Shown here: piece after piece, positions 61,048 through 64,000 of the stretch
Layout of the letters: each line of letters opens with the position of its first letter
Position numbering within the stretch: the first letter of the stretch is position 1
Source: Ailurus styani
Lineage: Eukaryota > Chordata > Mammalia > Carnivora > Ailuridae
Assembly (NCBI GenBank): GCA_002007465.1
Contig: LNAC01001797.1
Location: forward strand, 1-64,000
DNA length: 64,000 nucleotides
Direction of reading: 5' to 3'
Translations under genes and position numbers: made by a program
Notes under the pieces: generated by a model
The model's input: only the letters and a program-made list of their open reading frames with translations
Told to the model about the DNA's origin: nothing
Database searches by the model: none

Positions 61048-61943
61048 CTGAAAAACCATCTACGTTTGTGAAATGTGATCAAAATATGATTAACTGGTGA
61101 AATCCCTATATTCTCACTTTTTCTGTTGCTATGTAGAGATATTCAAAGACAAAAGATTGATGACTGCCACCAAATGGCAGTCATTTGCAGAAGACAATAT
61201 ATTCCATGACAAAGAGTCATGACAATGCATAAAAAGCTCAGGGAAATAAATATTAAATACAATTGAAATAAGAATTTGAAGAGGAGTAGGGGTATAAAGC
61301 AAAACCACAAAGGAAAATAGTTGGTGATACAACTTGGAGGTCCACAAGTGGGTGGAGGTGGGTAGGGTTGAAAAGTTTAGAGAACTAAATAAAGAAGCAT
61401 GAATGTCAAAAGCTACAGAAAGGAATGCTGAGAAATATGAACACTTACAAGGTGCAAAGACAGAGAAATTGTTTTTGTATGCTTGTGTTTGTGTTGTTTT
61501 GAAGAGGGAGGTGCAGATGAAAGGAAAGGGGAGAAGCAGAAGGAAGTTCAAAGAAATTTGTTTCATAGAACCAAGGGATCAGAGAATTTCAGTAAAGCAG
61601 AGTGGAATGGTCATTCTCAAATTACACAGCTTAAAGAATTATTCAGAGAAGGAAAACAGAGTCCACAATTTATAGAAAGGAGTCTGAGAAAGAAAAGAAG
61701 ACTATCCAGAGAGAGGGACTTGGGAACAAAGTGGAACATGTGGTAACATGTTAGGAGTCATTTAGGAAGACATGTTTATAGGTAGAAAAATGAAAGCAAA
61801 AAACTGATAAAAACCAAATAGCAAAAGGAAATAGCACAAGCAAAGTGAAAAGATTCAACTTTGCCCAAAGATAAAAATGTCTTTTCCTAGGACATAAATA
61901 GAAAGAAGTAAAGCTAAGGACTACTATGGTGCCAATAATTTTT

Positions 61944-62126
61944 TTTCAGATTATTTATTTGAGAGAAAGAGAGAGAGCATGAGTGGTAGACAGGGGCAAA
62001 AGAGGAGGGAAAAGTAGACTTCCCACTGAGGACTCAGGGTTCCACAGGAGGCTCGATCCCAGGACCCTGGGATCCTTACCTGAGCGGAAGGCAGACACTG
62101 AGCTGACTGAGCCATCCAGGTCCCCC
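61944..62126 (-). mobile_element. CAN-SINE
   Basis: Antisense copy; duplication TGGTGC(C/T)AATAATTTT with one mismatch at 61927 and 62127. Confidence 0.9.
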
Positions 62127-62384
62127 TGGTGCTAATAATTTTAAAGGGTATGTGAGGTGGGCAGGGGGAAGGAAGCAGTGCCAAATTATAGACATATGTG
62201 CTTGATAGGTCAAGGAGGATGAACGGAGCCTTGGAAAGAGTGCTGAAAGTTAAGAAGAGTCACTGGCATGAAGGAGATGAACCAAATACATGTAAGATTT
62301 ACCATCTTAAAACCACATGGAGAGCACTGATGGGGCTGTTCACCAGGGGTGTGAGGGCGAGTGCTGTGAGTCCTGCTGGCAAGG

Positions 62385-62500
62385 CTAGTTTTGGCTACTT
62401 GTTGTACCACTTACTAATAGTAGGACTTTGAACAAGTTACTTAACCATTCTGTGTCTACTTCTTTATCTTTAAAACTGTGATAGTAATACCCACCCTAAG
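62385..62500 (+). repeat. MIR fragment
   Basis: CCACTTACTAATAGTAGGAC, TTTGAACAAGTTACTTAACC and AAACTGTGATAGTAATACCC match the MIR core and 3' half. Confidence 0.65.
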
Positions 62501-63535
62501 AATGTGCTTACCTAGCAAAGTAGCCAAAAATGTAATAGAAAAACAAAATGGAATTAAAAATATTCAAATAATCCAAAAGAAGTTAGGAAATAGAGAAACA
62601 AAAAGTAAAGGGATTAAACAGAAAGCAATGACACACTTCAGATCTAATTCCAACATACCAATGATTATATCAACTACAAACACATCAGTTAGGACTTCCC
62701 AAAGGATTTTTAAAAACCTCAAATATAAAGGCTCCTGGGTAGATCAGTCAGTTGAATGCCCAACTCTTGATTTCAGCTCAGGTCTTGATCTCAGTGTTTG
62801 GGATCAAGCCCCCACATCCAGCTCCAAACTCAGCAGAGAGTCTGCTTGAAATTCTCTCTCTCCTTCTCCTTCTGCCCCTCTCTCTACTTGCATGCTCTCT
62901 CTCAAAAAATAAATACATAAAACCTTTAAAGAAACCTTTAAAAGAAAACTCAAATATGTGCTATGTATAAGAAACTCACAAATATAAAAATATAATGATA
63001 TAGACAGTTGAAAATAAAGGGACAAAAAATATGTAGTGTGCAAACAATAAGTAAAAGAAAACTATACTGGTTATGATTATATTAGAAAAAGTGGACTTCA
63101 AACCAGGAAAAATTACTCAGTTTAAAGACATACATTCCATAATTATAAAAATCAATTCACAAAGACAATAATGGAAAATGAGTGAGTGCTTATTGATAGA
63201 ATGTGAAAATACATGAAACAAAACTGATCAACTGCAAAGAGAAATAGATAATGCACATAATTATAAGCATCAACACTTCTCACTTGGTAATCAATGGAAA
63301 AAATAGAAACTCAATAAATGTATAAAAGACTTGAATGACTTTAGGTGACATTCATAGCATACACAAAAATAGAAGAATACACAAACTTGGAATTTTCACT
63401 AAATATACCACATTCTGAGCCCTTTAACAAACTTGAAGAAATTTTTGTCACGGAAACTATGTTATCTGACCATAATAGAATTAAACTAGGAATCAAGAAC
63501 AGAAGATAGGAAAATTGACAGATAATAAAAAATTT
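62500..63535 (+). mobile_element. old L1 ORF2 fragment, sense, SINE-interrupted
   Basis: AGAAAAAGTGGACTTCAAAC near 63084, TCTGAGCCCTTTAACAAACT near 63413 and CCATAATAGAATTAAACTAG near 63470 are sense L1 ORF2 endonuclease-domain phrases. The left part (62500-62725) is weaker. A CAN-SINE at 62731-62946 interrupts it. No frame survives. Confidence 0.5.
62731..62946 (+). mobile_element. CAN-SINE, older
   Basis: Sense copy (GGCTCCTGGGTAGATCAGTC) inside old L1 ORF2; (C/A)CTCAAATAT flanks it. Confidence 0.82.
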
Positions 63536-63559
63536 AAAAAATTAAAATCATATATTTAA

Positions 63560-64000
63560 GGCTTATTAAATACTAATTTGATATGCATATACATAGTAAA
63601 ATTATAACTATAGTCAAGATAATTAACATATCTATCTCCTTACAGTTATCTTTTCTTGTGTATGTGGTGAGAGCCCTTGAAATCTACCCTCTTAGCAAAT
63701 TTCCAATATCCAATACAGTATTAATAACTATAGTCATCCTATGGAACATTAGATTCTACATAACCAACATCTCTTCACTTCTACAGCTCCACCTCTAGTA
63801 ACCACCATTCTACTCTTGGCTTCTGTTTCTTAGACTTTGTTAGATGCCATATATAACTGAAATCCTATAGTACTTGTTTTTTTCTGTGTCTGGGTTATTT
63901 TACTTAGGATAACACCCTCTGAGTTCATCTATGTTGTTGCAAATGGCAGGATTTCCTTCGTTTTTAAGGCTCAATGATATTCCATTGTATATTTGCACAT
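63560..64000 (-). mobile_element. L1 3' UTR, antisense, running off the window
   Basis: The plus strand reads GTAACCACCATTCTACTCTT near 63799, CTGAGTTCATCTATGTTGTT near 63919 and GATATTCCATTGTATATTTG near 63976, which is antisense L1MA/B 3' UTR. It continues past 64000. Confidence 0.65.

Noticed and set aside
61129..61566. 145-codon minus-strand open frame
   Set aside because: It is the complement of purine-rich, stop-poor sequence that looks like an old repeat; no domain and no plausible start.
1358..62946. tRNA genes at SINE heads
   Set aside because: The heads derive from tRNA-Lys but lack an intact cloverleaf and are followed by SINE bodies and A-rich tails.

Overview
This is a mammalian, carnivoran nuclear window, most likely from a mustelid (ferret, mink, marten or otter lineage). 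The evidence is about thirty tRNA-Lys-derived CAN-SINEs, many of the GTGGGTTAAAGCC / GATCACAAGTAGGCAGAGAGG type that I associate with mustelids, carnivore-type L1 5' and 3' ends, MIR, L2 and MaLR relics, and short exons with consensus GT-AG junctions. The family-level assignment is inference; Carnivora is firm.

The window holds part of the arylacetamide deacetylase cluster on the minus strand. AADACL2 is complete: five coding exons between 58045 and 30837 sum to 1206 nt, 401 codons plus stop, with all junctions in phase and the catalytic residues S189, D341 and H371 present. About 24 kb downstream on the same strand lies the first coding exon of AADAC (6502-6365, 46 codons, ending in a GTAAG donor); its other exons must lie left of the window. 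Upstream of AADACL2 a lone decayed copy of a family exon 3 (61047-60974) shows there was once another paralogue. The order AADACL2 then AADAC in tandem matches the mammalian locus known from human chromosome 3q25.

The rest is non-coding and repeat-rich. There are two recognisable processed pseudogenes: DIO2 (21.3-22.25 kb, plus strand, with a SINE inserted at the selenocysteine codon) and DNM3 (42.2-45.07 kb, plus strand, antisense inside AADACL2 intron 4 and also SINE-interrupted). A third retrocopy, of an mRNA I cannot identify, spans 8960-10567 with a 12-bp target-site duplication, AATAAA and A-tail. A 33-nt 5' piece of U2 snRNA sits at 27671-27703.

Layout: 1-658 is the 5' end of an antisense L1 in AADAC intron 1; 0.66-6.36 kb is AADAC intron 1; 6.4-6.65 kb is AADAC exon 1 and promoter; 7-30.8 kb is intergenic and carries the unknown retrocopy, an inverted L1, a long antisense L1M block, the DIO2 pseudogene, the U2 fragment and two MaLR LTRs; 30.8-58.0 kb is AADACL2; 58.1-64 kb is upstream flank with old L1 pieces, SINEs and the orphan exon. 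I saw no undescribed biological system. The most useful observations are the unidentified retrocopy, the orphan deacetylase exon, the oxyanion-loop change in AADACL2, and the SINE that duplicated a Sec codon.
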